Part shown: one piece after another, positions 47,040 through 55,148 of the stretch | How the letters are laid out: every line of letters begins with the position of its first letter | Position numbering within the stretch: position 1 is the stretch's first letter | Assembly (NCBI GenBank): GCA_035513215.1 | Contig: DATKCK010000029.1 | Span: 1-64,000, forward strand | Source of the DNA: DATCZB01 sp035513215 | GTDB lineage: Bacteria > Pseudomonadota > Gammaproteobacteria > Steroidobacterales > Rariloculaceae | Direction: 5' to 3' | Length of the DNA: 64,000 nucleotides | Translations under genes and position numbers: made by a program | The notes under the pieces: generated by a model | The model's input: the letters and a program-made list of their open reading frames with translations, nothing else | Database searches by the model: none | Told to the model about the DNA's origin: nothing

Positions 47040-49457
47040 ATGCTTGGCCGAATCGAGACCCAACTACGGCGCCTGCGCCGCAACCTCAGTCGCAGTATCT
47101 GGCTTTCGCGTCTGCTGCGTCTGCCGGTGTCGGAGGGAGCGCCGACGCGGCCGGGGTTGATCATGATCCAGACCGACGGACTGTCGCAGCCGCAGTTCGA
47201 ACGCGCCCTGGATCGAGGTGAACTGCCGTTCCTGCGCCGGCTGATCCAGCGCGAACACTATCAGCTCCATGCCCACTATTCGGGCCTGCCGGCGACGACG
47301 CCCGCGGTCCAGGCCGAGCTGTTCTATGGTGTCAAAGGTGCCGTCCCGGCATTTTCCTTCAGAGACCATGAATCGCGGCGAATCGTGCGCATGTACGAAC
47401 CGGACACGGCGGCGCGTGTCGAGGCGCTGCTCGCAGGCAACGGCAACGAGGCACTGCTCAAAGAGGGCAGCGCCTACTCTGACAACTTCACCGGCGGTGC
47501 GGCGGAGTCGCATTTCTGTCCATCATCGATGGGTTGGGGCCCGACATTGCGCGCGGCCAATCCGCTGGTGATGCTGGCGTTTCTGATCGCCAATTTCTAC
47601 AGTTTTCTGCGCGTTGCTGTCTTGTTGTTGATGGAGTTGGGCCTGGCGCTGGTCGATTTCGTGCGTGGGATCCGGCGCGGACACAACTTCCTTGCGGAAC
47701 TGAAATTCATACCGGCGCGGGTCGGCATCTCGATCCTGCTGCGCGAATTCTGTGTGATCGGCGGCAAGATCGACATCGCTCGCGGTCTGCCCATTATTCA
47801 TATCAACTTCATCGGCTACGACGAACAGTCGCACCGCCGCGGTCCGCGCTCACTGTTTGCCCACTGGACCCTGAAAGGGATCGACGACGCCATCGCCCGG
47901 TTATGGCGCGCCGCCAATCATTCCGCATGGCGACATTACGAACTCTGGATCTACTCCGATCATGGACAGGCCCACACCCGGCCCTACCATCACGTTCAAG
48001 GCTATACCCTGGCAGAGGCCGTGACCGCGGCGCTCGAAAAATCGGGCGCCAATACAGTCGAAATTCGCACCCAAGGCGTGGGCAGTATTCAGACCCAGCG
48101 GGTGCGTTTCCTCGGCGGCAAACGGATTCAGCACTTGTTCTCGGTGGGTATCAATGGCGAGGAAGCGCATGAACACCAACCCGTGCTTACCGCCCTGGGA
48201 CCCGTGGGCCATGTCTATGCGCCGCAGCAAATGACTGGCGATGAACGAGATTTTGTCGCCCGTGAATTGGCGCGCACGCATAAGGTACCAATCGTGCTCA
48301 ATGTGGAGGCCCCGGGCACGCTGTGCGCCCGCACCGATGCCGGTGAATTCCGTTTGCCGCAGGATCGTGCCGCTTTGTTCGGAGAGCGACATCCATTCCT
48401 CGATTCGATTGGCGAGGATCTGGTGCGCCTCTGCGAACACCCGGATGCTGGCGACTTCGTTGTGCTTGGCTGGCGTGAAGGCGTGATACCGATGACCTTC
48501 GCCGAGGAGAACGGCTCCCACGCCGGTGCGACGCCCGAAGAGACCAACGGTTTTGCGCTGCTGCCCGTGGACGCTCCTTTGGCGGCACGTGAACATGCGT
48601 ACTTACGTCCCATGGACCTGCGCATTGCGGCGCTGCAGCATCTGGAGCGACAGGATCGTAAACCTGTCGCAACACGCATACGTGCCGTCGCCACACCGAC
48701 GGATACGCTGCGGGTCATGACCTACAATGTGCACAGTTGCATCGGCATGGACGGCAAGCTCGACGCCCAGCGCATCGCCCGGGTGATTGCCCGCGGCAGA
48801 CCGGATGTGGTGGCGTTGCAGGAGCTGGACGTGGGCCGCGCCCGCACCGATGGCATGAACCAGGCGCATTTGATCGCCCGTTATCTGGAAATGGAGTTTC
48901 ATTTCCATCCAACCCTGCATCTCGAGGAAGAACGCTATGGCGATGCCATCCTGACGAATCTGCCACAGCGCCTGGTCAAGGCCGGCGCGCTGCCGGGGCT
49001 CGCCGGCAAACGGCACCTGGAACCGCGCGGAGCGCTCTGGGTTGCCATCGAACTGCATGGTAAAGAGATTCAGATCATCAATACTCACCTGGGATTGTTC
49101 CCGCGGGAACGCATGGCGCAGGGTGAAGCGCTGCTCGGCAGCGACTGGCTGGCACACGAACAGTGCCGGGAGCCGGTGATCCTGTGCGGCGACTTCAACG
49201 CCCTGCCGTCATCGTCGGTGTGCCGCCGGCTCGCTGGGCAACTCAAGGACGTTCAAACCGAGGTGCAGCACCACCGCCCTAAAGGCACCTATTCCGGACG
49301 CTTTCCGACGGTGCGCATTGACCACATCTACATCAGCCCCGGACTCGAAGTAACCGGCATCGAAGTCCCGGCCTCGGAAATGGCGCGCGTCGCCTCCGAC
49401 CATCTGCCGCTGGTCGCGGAGATGCGCATCCCTGAACAGCGCAACCTGCGGACATGA
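47040..49457 (+). CDS. Fused alkaline-phosphatase-like phosphodiesterase and EEP-family hydrolase
   Basis: 805 residues with two phosphohydrolase domains. Residues 35-510 are an alkaline-phosphatase-superfamily domain: metal ligand Asp46 (IQTDGLS), nucleophile Thr86/87 (LPATTPAVQAELFYG), Asp261 and His265 (GYDEQSHRRGP), Asp307-His308 (YSDHGQAH) and His494 (SHAGATPEE). A hydrophobic stretch at 176-207 is inserted within it and may dip into the membrane. Residues 555-800 are an endonuclease/exonuclease/phosphatase domain with Asn563, Glu595 (LQELD), His683 (NTHLG), Asp718 and Asn720 (CGDFN), Asp761-His762 and Asp787-His788. All catalytic residues appear intact. Nucleic acid is a less likely target than a phospholipid or phosphoglycan, given the neighbours. 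Confidence 0.85.
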   Translation: MLGRIETQLRRLRRNLSRSIWLSRLLRLPVSEGAPTRPGLIMIQTDGLSQPQFERALDRGELPFLRRLIQREHYQLHAHYSGLPATTPAVQAELFYGVKGAVPAFSFRDHESRRIVRMYEPDTAARVEALLAGNGNEALLKEGSAYSDNFTGGAAESHFCPSSMGWGPTLRAANPLVMLAFLIANFYSFLRVAVLLLMELGLALVDFVRGIRRGHNFLAELKFIPARVGISILLREFCVIGGKIDIARGLPIIHINFIGYDEQSHRRGPRSLFAHWTLKGIDDAIARLWRAANHSAWRHYELWIYSDHGQAHTRPYHHVQGYTLAEAVTAALEKSGANTVEIRTQGVGSIQTQRVRFLGGKRIQHLFSVGINGEEAHEHQPVLTALGPVGHVYAPQQMTGDERDFVARELARTHKVPIVLNVEAPGTLCARTDAGEFRLPQDRAALFGERHPFLDSIGEDLVRLCEHPDAGDFVVLGWREGVIPMTFAEENGSHAGATPEETNGFALLPVDAPLAAREHAYLRPMDLRIAALQHLERQDRKPVATRIRAVATPTDTLRVMTYNVHSCIGMDGKLDAQRIARVIARGRPDVVALQELDVGRARTDGMNQAHLIARYLEMEFHFHPTLHLEEERYGDAILTNLPQRLVKAGALPGLAGKRHLEPRGALWVAIELHGKEIQIINTHLGLFPRERMAQGEALLGSDWLAHEQCREPVILCGDFNALPSSSVCRRLAGQLKDVQTEVQHHRPKGTYSGRFPTVRIDHIYISPGLEVTGIEVPASEMARVASDHLPLVAEMRIPEQRNLRT

Positions 49458-49541
49458 AGTCAGCCTGGCCGTGAGATACGCCTGTTGTCGCTGCAGTCCC
49501 CGTCTTCTGACGGCCTGGCGGCCGCGTAAAGGTCGAAAGGC

Positions 49542-49607
49542 GTCGTCCTGACGATGGTGCCCGAGACGCTCGAACGTGCGCCCGCCGATCCCGCTCGACT
49601 AACATAG
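49542..49607 (+). pseudogene. C-terminal relic of an MFS transporter gene
   Basis: The reading VVLTMVPETLERAPADPARL ends at a TAG at 49605-49607. It matches the last 21 residues of the complete MFS protein at 38612-39826 (VMLTLVPETLERGPTDS...), including the unbroken VPETLER at the DNA level with few changes. No transporter sequence precedes it. It marks the right border of the acquired-looking module and shows that an MFS gene once stood here, either by duplication or by homologous context. Confidence 0.75.
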
Positions 49608-49611
49608 CCCG

Positions 49612-50679
49612 ATGCAACGCGCGATTCACTGCTGCCTGATGCGCGGCGGGAGCTCCAAAGGGCTCTACTTCGAGGCTGCGAACCTGCCGGTGGACGTGGT
49701 CGAGCGGGACCGCATTCTCGTGGCGGCGATGGGCTCGGACCAGCGGCAGATCGACGGTGTCGGCGGCGCGCATCCCCTGACGAGCAAGGTCGCGATCGTG
49801 AGTCGTGCGGCCGAGGATTCGGCCGACGTCGATTATCTGTTCGCGCAGGTCGTCGTCGGCGAGGGCCGCGTCGATACGACGCCGAACTGCGGCAACATGC
49901 TCGCGGCCGTCGGCCCGTTCGCGATCGAGGCGGGAATGATCGCGGCCGGCGACGGCGAGACGCGCGTGCGCGTACGCATGCTGAACACGGGCAACCTCTG
50001 CGAGCTCGTCGTGCAGACGCCCGGCGGGCGCGTAACCTACGAAGGCAGCGCCAGGATAGACGGCGTGCCGGGAACGGCCGCGCCGATCGTCTGCAACTAT
50101 CTCGATGTCGCGGGCTCCGTCTGCGGCTCGCTGCTGCCGACCGGCAATGCGATCGATATCGTCGACGGCATCGAGGTCACCTGCATCGACAACGGCATGC
50201 CCGTCGTCGTGCTGCGGGCGCGTGACCTCGGCATCACTGGCCACGAGACGCGCGAGGTGCTCGATGGCAACGAGACGCTCAAGCAAAGGCTCGAGTCGAT
50301 CCGATTGCAGATCGGGCCGAAGATGAATCTCGGCGACGTCACGAGCAAGGTCGTTCCGAAAATGAGCCTGATCTCGGCGCCGCGGGCCGGCGGGCATGTC
50401 AACACGCGCACGTTCATTCCTCACGATTGCCACGCCGCGATCGGCGTACTCGGCGCCGTCTCGGTAGCGACTGCCTGCATCGTCCCCGGCACCGTGGCCG
50501 AAGGCATCGCCACCGTTCCCGAAGGGTCGATCAAGCAGATGTCGGTCGAGCATCCGTCGGGCGAGTTCTCGGTGACGCTGGAGGTCGGCGGCACGCCCGA
50601 CGCGCCCGAGGTGCTGAAGGCGGGACTGCTACGCACCGCGCGGCTCATCATGCGAGGCGAGGTATTCGTGGTTCAGTGA
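49612..50679 (+). CDS. PrpF/LigU family isomerase (4-oxalomesaconate tautomerase type)
   Basis: 355 residues, diaminopimelate-epimerase fold. MRGGSSKGLYF near the N-terminus, GGAHPLTSKVAIV with Lys59, and TTPNCGNMLAAVGPFAIEAGM with Cys93 hold the residues expected to move the proton; VPKMSLISAP and NTRTFIPHDCHAAIGVLGAVSVATACIVPGTVAEGI follow. The family includes the 2-methylaconitate isomerase PrpF and the 4-oxalomesaconate isomerases LigU and GalD. No acnD/prpC is near, while LigC and LigI lie 4.5 kb downstream, so the oxalomesaconate role is favoured. The stop overlaps the HAD gene GTG by 4 bp. Confidence 0.88.
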   Translation: MQRAIHCCLMRGGSSKGLYFEAANLPVDVVERDRILVAAMGSDQRQIDGVGGAHPLTSKVAIVSRAAEDSADVDYLFAQVVVGEGRVDTTPNCGNMLAAVGPFAIEAGMIAAGDGETRVRVRMLNTGNLCELVVQTPGGRVTYEGSARIDGVPGTAAPIVCNYLDVAGSVCGSLLPTGNAIDIVDGIEVTCIDNGMPVVVLRARDLGITGHETREVLDGNETLKQRLESIRLQIGPKMNLGDVTSKVVPKMSLISAPRAGGHVNTRTFIPHDCHAAIGVLGAVSVATACIVPGTVAEGIATVPEGSIKQMSVEHPSGEFSVTLEVGGTPDAPEVLKAGLLRTARLIMRGEVFVVQ

Positions 50680-51365
50680 GGATTGCACTCGCATTCGATG
50701 TCTACGGCACGCTGATCGACACGGCCGGCGTCGTCGCTGAGCTGCGCGCGCTCGTCGGCAATCGTGCCGAGGCCTTCTCGGCACTCTGGCGCGAGAAGCA
50801 GCTCGAGTACTCGTTCCGGCGCGCGCTGATGCGCCGCTACGCGAAGTTCTCCGTCTGTGTCAGCGAGTCGCTCGATTATGTCTCGGCCCGTCTCGACGTC
50901 TCACTGGCGGACGAGGACAGGGCGCGTGTGCTCGGCGTTTTCGGCGCCCTGCCGGCTTTCGACGATGTCGACTATTGCCTGGCCCGGCTCGACATCGGCG
51001 AGTTCGGGCTCTATGCGTTGTCGAACGGGTCGCGCGACGCCGTCGAGAAACTGCTCGAGAACGCCGGGATCAACGAGCGGTTCGCCGATATCGTCAGCGT
51101 CGACGAGATCGAGACGTTCAAGCCGGATCCAGCCGTCTACGAGCATTTCCTTAAGCGGGCCGGTGTGGACGGCAGCCACGCGTGGCTGATCTCGGGGAAC
51201 CCTTTCGACGTGATCGGCGCCCAGTCGGCCGGGATGAACGGCGTCTGGGTCAAGCGGTCTCTCGATGCGGTCTACGATCCCTGGGGCGTCGAGCCGACGC
51301 TGACGGCTTCGAGTCTTGCCGAGCTGGGTCCGAAGCTGCAGGAGTTCCTCGCGCGAAGCCGCTGA
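50676..51365 (+). CDS. Haloacid dehalogenase type II family hydrolase
   Basis: 229 residues from a GTG overlapping the tautomerase stop (GTGA). HAD motif I is IALAFDVYGTLIDTAG with nucleophile Asp; motif II LYALSNGSRDAVEKLL; Lys in EIETFKPDPAVYEHFLKRAG; motif IV WLISGNPFDVIGAQSAGMNGVWVKR. This is the L-2-haloacid dehalogenase pattern, including the cap residues EYSFRRALMRRYAKF. Whether it acts on haloacids or is a related phosphatase cannot be decided. The usual motif IV acidic pair is reduced to NPFD, common in true dehalogenases. Confidence 0.87.
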   Translation: MRIALAFDVYGTLIDTAGVVAELRALVGNRAEAFSALWREKQLEYSFRRALMRRYAKFSVCVSESLDYVSARLDVSLADEDRARVLGVFGALPAFDDVDYCLARLDIGEFGLYALSNGSRDAVEKLLENAGINERFADIVSVDEIETFKPDPAVYEHFLKRAGVDGSHAWLISGNPFDVIGAQSAGMNGVWVKRSLDAVYDPWGVEPTLTASSLAELGPKLQEFLARSR

Positions 51366-51368
51366 AGC

Positions 51369-52622
51369 TCATCGAGCTTCTGCTCCGGCATCCGCGCGCG
51401 GCAGGATCAGCACGACGAGCCAGCAGGCCGCGGTGCAGGCTGCGCCGATCGAGACCAGCGAGTCGAACGCGCGTTCCGCGCCGAGGCGCGCGGCCCACGA
51501 CTCGTACCAGCCGCCGCCAACGCGGCTGCCGAGCGAGTAGCTCAGGTTGCTTAGCGCCATCAGCAAGGCGAACACCGTGCCGGCCGATGCCGGCGGGCAA
51601 TAGCGCGCGGCGAGATCGAGCTGCGCGAGCGTCGTGAACATGTAGGCGAAACCGACCGCGCCCGCGATGACGAGCGCCGAAAGCCAGCCCGACAGCGCAA
51701 AGTAGCTGAGGCTCGAGATCAGCATCGCGACGAGAGAGATATGAATGATCGACCGCACGCGGAAGCGCGGCGAGAGCCAGCCATAGACGAAGCAGCCGAC
51801 GATCGCGGCGGCGCTGCCGACCGAGTACATCGTGCCGACGACGGTCTCGCTGATGCCGAGCGCGCCGGTCAGGTGGACATAGAGCACGTCGGCCGAGAAC
51901 GGGTTGAAGTTGAGCAGGATCAGAAAGAGCGCAACGGGCAGAATATAGCCTGCGCGGATCGCACCGAGCGTCTGTCTCAGCGTCGCTCGAGCCTGGCCGG
52001 CATCGAGCCGTGCCGGCGGCTCGCGATCGAGGACGCGCCAGGCCACGAAAAAGCTCAGCAACGAGAACGCCCCGGCCAGTACGAACCCGAGCTGCTGCGC
52101 GCCGCGCTCGCTCAGCAGGCCGCCGGCAACACCGGTCAGAATGCCGGCCGCATAGAGCGACGCCCACTGCACGGACTGAAGTCGACCCGTCAGCCCGAGC
52201 GGCTGGCCCTTTTCGACCATCAGGGCATCCGCGACGACATCGGCGAGCGCGACGCCGGCGCAGGGCACGAGCAGCACGAGTGTCAGCGTGCCGACGGATC
52301 CGGGCGGAAGCTCGAGCGTTCCCGCGAGCATGAGGCCGATTCCCGCCATCAGCGTCGCAAGCAGCAGGTAGCTCCTGCGTCTCGATCCCAGGATCGGAAC
52401 GAAATCGCTCAGGAGCCCGAGCAGCGGCTTCAGATACCAGGGCAGGCCGACGATGAGCATGAAGCCCGCGATCTCATCGGCGCCGAGACCCCAGCTCCTG
52501 AGCAGCGATCGCGTCGGTTGCGCGATCAGTCCCTCGGTTGGCTCGCCGACGCCCTGGACGAAATAGATGAAACCGAAGAGCAGCGCGAGCCGGGATGCCG
52601 GTGAACGCGCTGCGACGCTCAC
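51369..52622 (-). CDS. BT1/FBT-type major facilitator (folate-biopterin transporter-like)
   Basis: 417 residues, 12 helices. The N-terminal pattern FGFIYFVQGVGEPTEGLIAQPTRSLLRSWGLG, GLPWYLKPLLGLLSDFVPILGSRRRSYLLLATL is that of the BT1 family (folate, biopterin, and related carriers in plastids, cyanobacteria and protists), rather than the drug-efflux MFS. ADVVADALMVEKGQPLGLTGRLQSVQW is another family segment. The GTG start lies 19 bp after the aldehyde dehydrogenase stop, so the two form an operon. The real substrate may be an aromatic acid. Convergent with the HAD gene, 3 bp between stops. Confidence 0.8.
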   Translation of the reverse strand: MSVAARSPASRLALLFGFIYFVQGVGEPTEGLIAQPTRSLLRSWGLGADEIAGFMLIVGLPWYLKPLLGLLSDFVPILGSRRRSYLLLATLMAGIGLMLAGTLELPPGSVGTLTLVLLVPCAGVALADVVADALMVEKGQPLGLTGRLQSVQWASLYAAGILTGVAGGLLSERGAQQLGFVLAGAFSLLSFFVAWRVLDREPPARLDAGQARATLRQTLGAIRAGYILPVALFLILLNFNPFSADVLYVHLTGALGISETVVGTMYSVGSAAAIVGCFVYGWLSPRFRVRSIIHISLVAMLISSLSYFALSGWLSALVIAGAVGFAYMFTTLAQLDLAARYCPPASAGTVFALLMALSNLSYSLGSRVGGGWYESWAARLGAERAFDSLVSIGAACTAACWLVVLILPRADAGAEAR

Positions 52623-52641
52623 TCGCGGTTATCCCGATCGA

Positions 52642-54078
52642 TCACCGTGCGACGCTGATGACTTCGGGCTCCATGTAGGACTTGAGCCCGAGATGCGAGT
52701 ACTGCCGGCCGAGCCCGGATTCCTTCGCGCCGCCGAAAGGCACGATGGCCGAGGTCGCGCGATGCTGATTGACCCAGGCCGTGCCGACCTCGAGTCGCGC
52801 GGCGATGGCCTTGCCGCGCTCGATGTCGGACGTCCAGACCGATCCCGACAGGCCGAATCGAGTGTCGTTCGCGCGCCTTATCGCATCGTCGAGATCGGAG
52901 TACTTCAGGATCGGCACGACGGGTCCGAATTGCTCCTCGGCGACGAGCCGGCTGTCGTCGCTGACGTCGGTGACGAGCGTCGGCGGAATGAAGTAGCCGG
53001 GCGTATCGGGAATCTCGCCGCCGCAAAGAATCCTCGCGCCGCTCGCCTTCGTGTCCTCGATGAGCTCGCGTACCTTGTCGTACTGCATCTTGTTCTGCAA
53101 GGGTCCGAGTGTCGTCGCAGGATCGAGTCCGCTGCCGACTCTCGCTTTCGACGCTTCCTCGACGAGCGCATCGCAGAGCGCGTCGTAGATGCTCTCATGG
53201 GCGTAGATGCGCTTGATCGCCATGCAGACCTGGCCCGAGTTGACGAACGAGGCGAAGAAAACCTTCTTTGCGATCGCCTTCGGGTCGACGTCCTCAAGAA
53301 TGATCGCCGGATCGTTGCCGCCGAGCTCGAGCGTCAGGCGCTTCATCGTGCCGGCGGCGCTTGCAAAGACCTTCTTGCCGGTCGTAACGGAACCGGTGAA
53401 CGAGATCTTGTCGATGCCGGGGTGCTCCGTCATCAGCCGGCCGAGCTCGTCGCCGCCGGCGAGCACGTTAGCGACGCCGGCCGGCACGAGCCGAGCGAGC
53501 AGCTCGCCGAGCTTCAGCGTCGTCAGCGGTGTGTAGGGCGAGGGCTTCAGGATGACGGTGTTGCCGGTGTAGAGCGCGGAGACGAGCGGCCCGAGCGCGA
53601 GGTTCACGGGCGCGTTCCACGGCGTGATGATGCCGACGACGCCGAGCGGCCGGTAATGGAGCTCAATAAGGCGCTCGTCGTTGTCGACGAGCGTCTCGAT
53701 CGGGAGCTCGATTGCCACCATGCCTTCCGATTGCGCGGCGCCGCGGTCGATCTCGGCGACCGACTGGCCGAGTGGCTTGCCTTGCTCGAGCGTCAGGAGC
53801 TCGGCCAGCGCGTCCTGATGCTCGCGCAGCGCCCCCGCCAGGCGCCGGATGACCTCGGCGCGGGCGGCGAAGCCGATATCCCGCCAGGCCGGCGCGGCAC
53901 GGCGCGCGGCCGCGACGGCGCGTTCGAGCTCGGGCTCACCGGCCGCCGGGCAGCGCGCGAACACGCTGCCCGTTGCCGGATTAACGACGTCGAGCGTGCT
54001 CTCGCCTCCGGTCAGCTTGCCGTCGATGAGCAGGGAGAAATCCGTGCGCACGGGATCGGTGGCGGCGGCCTTGACCAT
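52642..54078 (-). CDS. NAD(P)-dependent aldehyde dehydrogenase
   Basis: 478 residues from the ATG at 54078, with GGAGAAG about ten bases upstream. Classical non-acylating ALDH: ITPWNAPVNLALGPLVSALYTGNTVILKPSPYTPL, FTGSVTTGKKV, catalytic Glu251 (LTLELGGNDP) and catalytic Cys285 (NSGQVCMAIKRIYAH), EEQFGPVVPILKYSDLDDAIRRANDTRFGLSGSVW. Position between the oxalomesaconate tautomerase and LigC genes suggests an aromatic aldehyde such as vanillin as substrate, but the sequence alone does not show this; the subgroup also includes general AldA-like enzymes. Confidence 0.9.
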   Translation of the reverse strand: MVKAAATDPVRTDFSLLIDGKLTGGESTLDVVNPATGSVFARCPAAGEPELERAVAAARRAAPAWRDIGFAARAEVIRRLAGALREHQDALAELLTLEQGKPLGQSVAEIDRGAAQSEGMVAIELPIETLVDNDERLIELHYRPLGVVGIITPWNAPVNLALGPLVSALYTGNTVILKPSPYTPLTTLKLGELLARLVPAGVANVLAGGDELGRLMTEHPGIDKISFTGSVTTGKKVFASAAGTMKRLTLELGGNDPAIILEDVDPKAIAKKVFFASFVNSGQVCMAIKRIYAHESIYDALCDALVEEASKARVGSGLDPATTLGPLQNKMQYDKVRELIEDTKASGARILCGGEIPDTPGYFIPPTLVTDVSDDSRLVAEEQFGPVVPILKYSDLDDAIRRANDTRFGLSGSVWTSDIERGKAIAARLEVGTAWVNQHRATSAIVPFGGAKESGLGRQYSHLGLKSYMEPEVISVAR

Positions 54079-54134
54079 AGGTAAGCTTCTCCGGGGATCG
54101 TTCTGAATGCAGAAAGGCTGTGTTAACCTGTTTG

Positions 54135-54162
54135 GCGAGAATAATACATCAACGATTCTCGC
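54135..54162. promoter_or_regulatory. Inverted repeat in the ALDH/ligC divergent promoter region
   Basis: GCGAGAAT at 54135-54142 and its exact complement ATTCTCGC at 54155-54162 are separated by 12 bases. The repeat sits in the 115-bp gap between the divergent aldehyde dehydrogenase and ligC genes and covers a TAATAC hexamer (54142-54147) that could be the ligC -10 box. It is a candidate operator for an aromatic-responsive regulator of both units. No regulator gene is adjacent. Confidence 0.45.
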
Positions 54163-54193
54163 ATTCCCCTCGATCGATCCTGCGGAGACTTGC

Positions 54194-55135
54194 ATGAAGA
54201 TTGTCATGGTTGGCCAGGGCGCGTTTGGCCAGAAGCATTTGGACGGACTCAAGAACATCGACGGCGTCGAGGTCGTAAGCCTCGCGGGCGGCAAGCTCGA
54301 GTCGGTCGAGGCCGTCGCGCAGAAGTACGGCATCGGGCACTGGACGTCCGATCTGGCCGAGGCGCTCGAGCAGCCCGGCGTCGATGCGGCGATCATTGCG
54401 TCGCCGACGCAGATGCACGCGGCTCAGGCGATTCAGTGCCTCGAGGCCGGCAAGCACGTCGAGATCGAGATTCCGATTGCCGATTCACTCGCGGATGCGA
54501 AGGCGATCGCAAAGGCGCAGGAGAAGTCGGGCGTGATCGCGATGGCGGGCCACACGCGGCGATTCAATCCGTCACATCAATGGGTGCACAACAGGGTCGT
54601 CGCCGGGGAGCTCAAGCTCCAACATCTCGTCGTTCAGACATTTTTCTTTCGCCGCAAGAACATCAACCTCGAGGGCAAGCCGAGGAGCTGGACCGATCAT
54701 TTGCTCTGGCATCATGCCTGCCATACGGTCGATCTCTTCCAGCATCAGACCGGCGAGACGGCATCCGATGTCCACGCGTTCGAAGGGCCGACGCATCCGG
54801 AGCTCGGGATCGCGCTGGACATGAGCATCGGCATGAAGGTGCCTTCCGGCGCCACCTGCACGCTCGCGCTCTCGTTCAACAACGACGGGCCGCAGGGCAC
54901 GTTCTTCCGCTACATCTGCGACAATGGCACCTATATCGCGCGCTATGACGATCTCGTCGACGGCAAGGAGAATCCGATCGATCTGTCGGGCGTCGCCGTG
55001 TCGATGAACGGTATCGAGCTTCAGGATCGCGAGTTCATTGCCGCGATTCGCGAGGGCAGGGAGCCGAACGGCAGCGTCGCGCAGGTCCTGCCGGCGATGG
55101 AGACCCTGCATCGTCTGGAGCAATGCCTTGGGTGA
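54194..55135 (+). CDS. ligC: 4-Carboxy-2-hydroxymuconate-6-semialdehyde dehydrogenase
   Basis: 313 residues, Gfo/Idh/MocA fold. LigC oxidises the product of protocatechuate 4,5-cleavage to 2-pyrone-4,6-dicarboxylate with NAD(P). The N-terminus MKIVMVGQGAFGQKHLDGLKNIDGVEVVSL holds the dinucleotide motif. LigC-specific stretches include PTQMHAAQAIQCLEAGKHVEIEIPIADS, GHTRRFNPSHQWVHNRVVAGELKLQ, FFRRKNINLEGKPRSWTDHLLWHHACHTVDLFQHQ and TFFRYICDNGTYIARYDDL. I use the ATG at 54194 with GGAG upstream; the frame is open further but the added residues are not family-like. The LigI gene follows after 13 bp. Confidence 0.93.
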   Translation: MKIVMVGQGAFGQKHLDGLKNIDGVEVVSLAGGKLESVEAVAQKYGIGHWTSDLAEALEQPGVDAAIIASPTQMHAAQAIQCLEAGKHVEIEIPIADSLADAKAIAKAQEKSGVIAMAGHTRRFNPSHQWVHNRVVAGELKLQHLVVQTFFFRRKNINLEGKPRSWTDHLLWHHACHTVDLFQHQTGETASDVHAFEGPTHPELGIALDMSIGMKVPSGATCTLALSFNNDGPQGTFFRYICDNGTYIARYDDLVDGKENPIDLSGVAVSMNGIELQDREFIAAIREGREPNGSVAQVLPAMETLHRLEQCLG

Positions 55136-55148
55136 GATTGCCGTCTGT

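Larger units (their letters stand above)
42640..49541 (+). other. Putative genomic island: four-gene glycan/lipid module
   Basis: The segment holds four same-strand genes. The first three overlap by 4 bp each and the fourth is 53 bp further on. Base use differs from the surroundings: gaa, ctg and gcc codons are frequent, and the gag/tcg/gcg style of the rest is weaker. Both borders carry broken ends of unrelated genes (DUF883-like at 42543-42638, MFS at 49542-49607). No integrase, direct repeat or tRNA is seen at the ends, so the means of entry is unknown. Confidence 0.6.

Noticed and set aside
49612..50679. Calling the gene prpF of the methylcitrate cycle
   Set aside because: No prpB, prpC or acnD nearby, while ligC and ligI are. 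The LigU/GalD role fits better, though sequence alone does not exclude PrpF.
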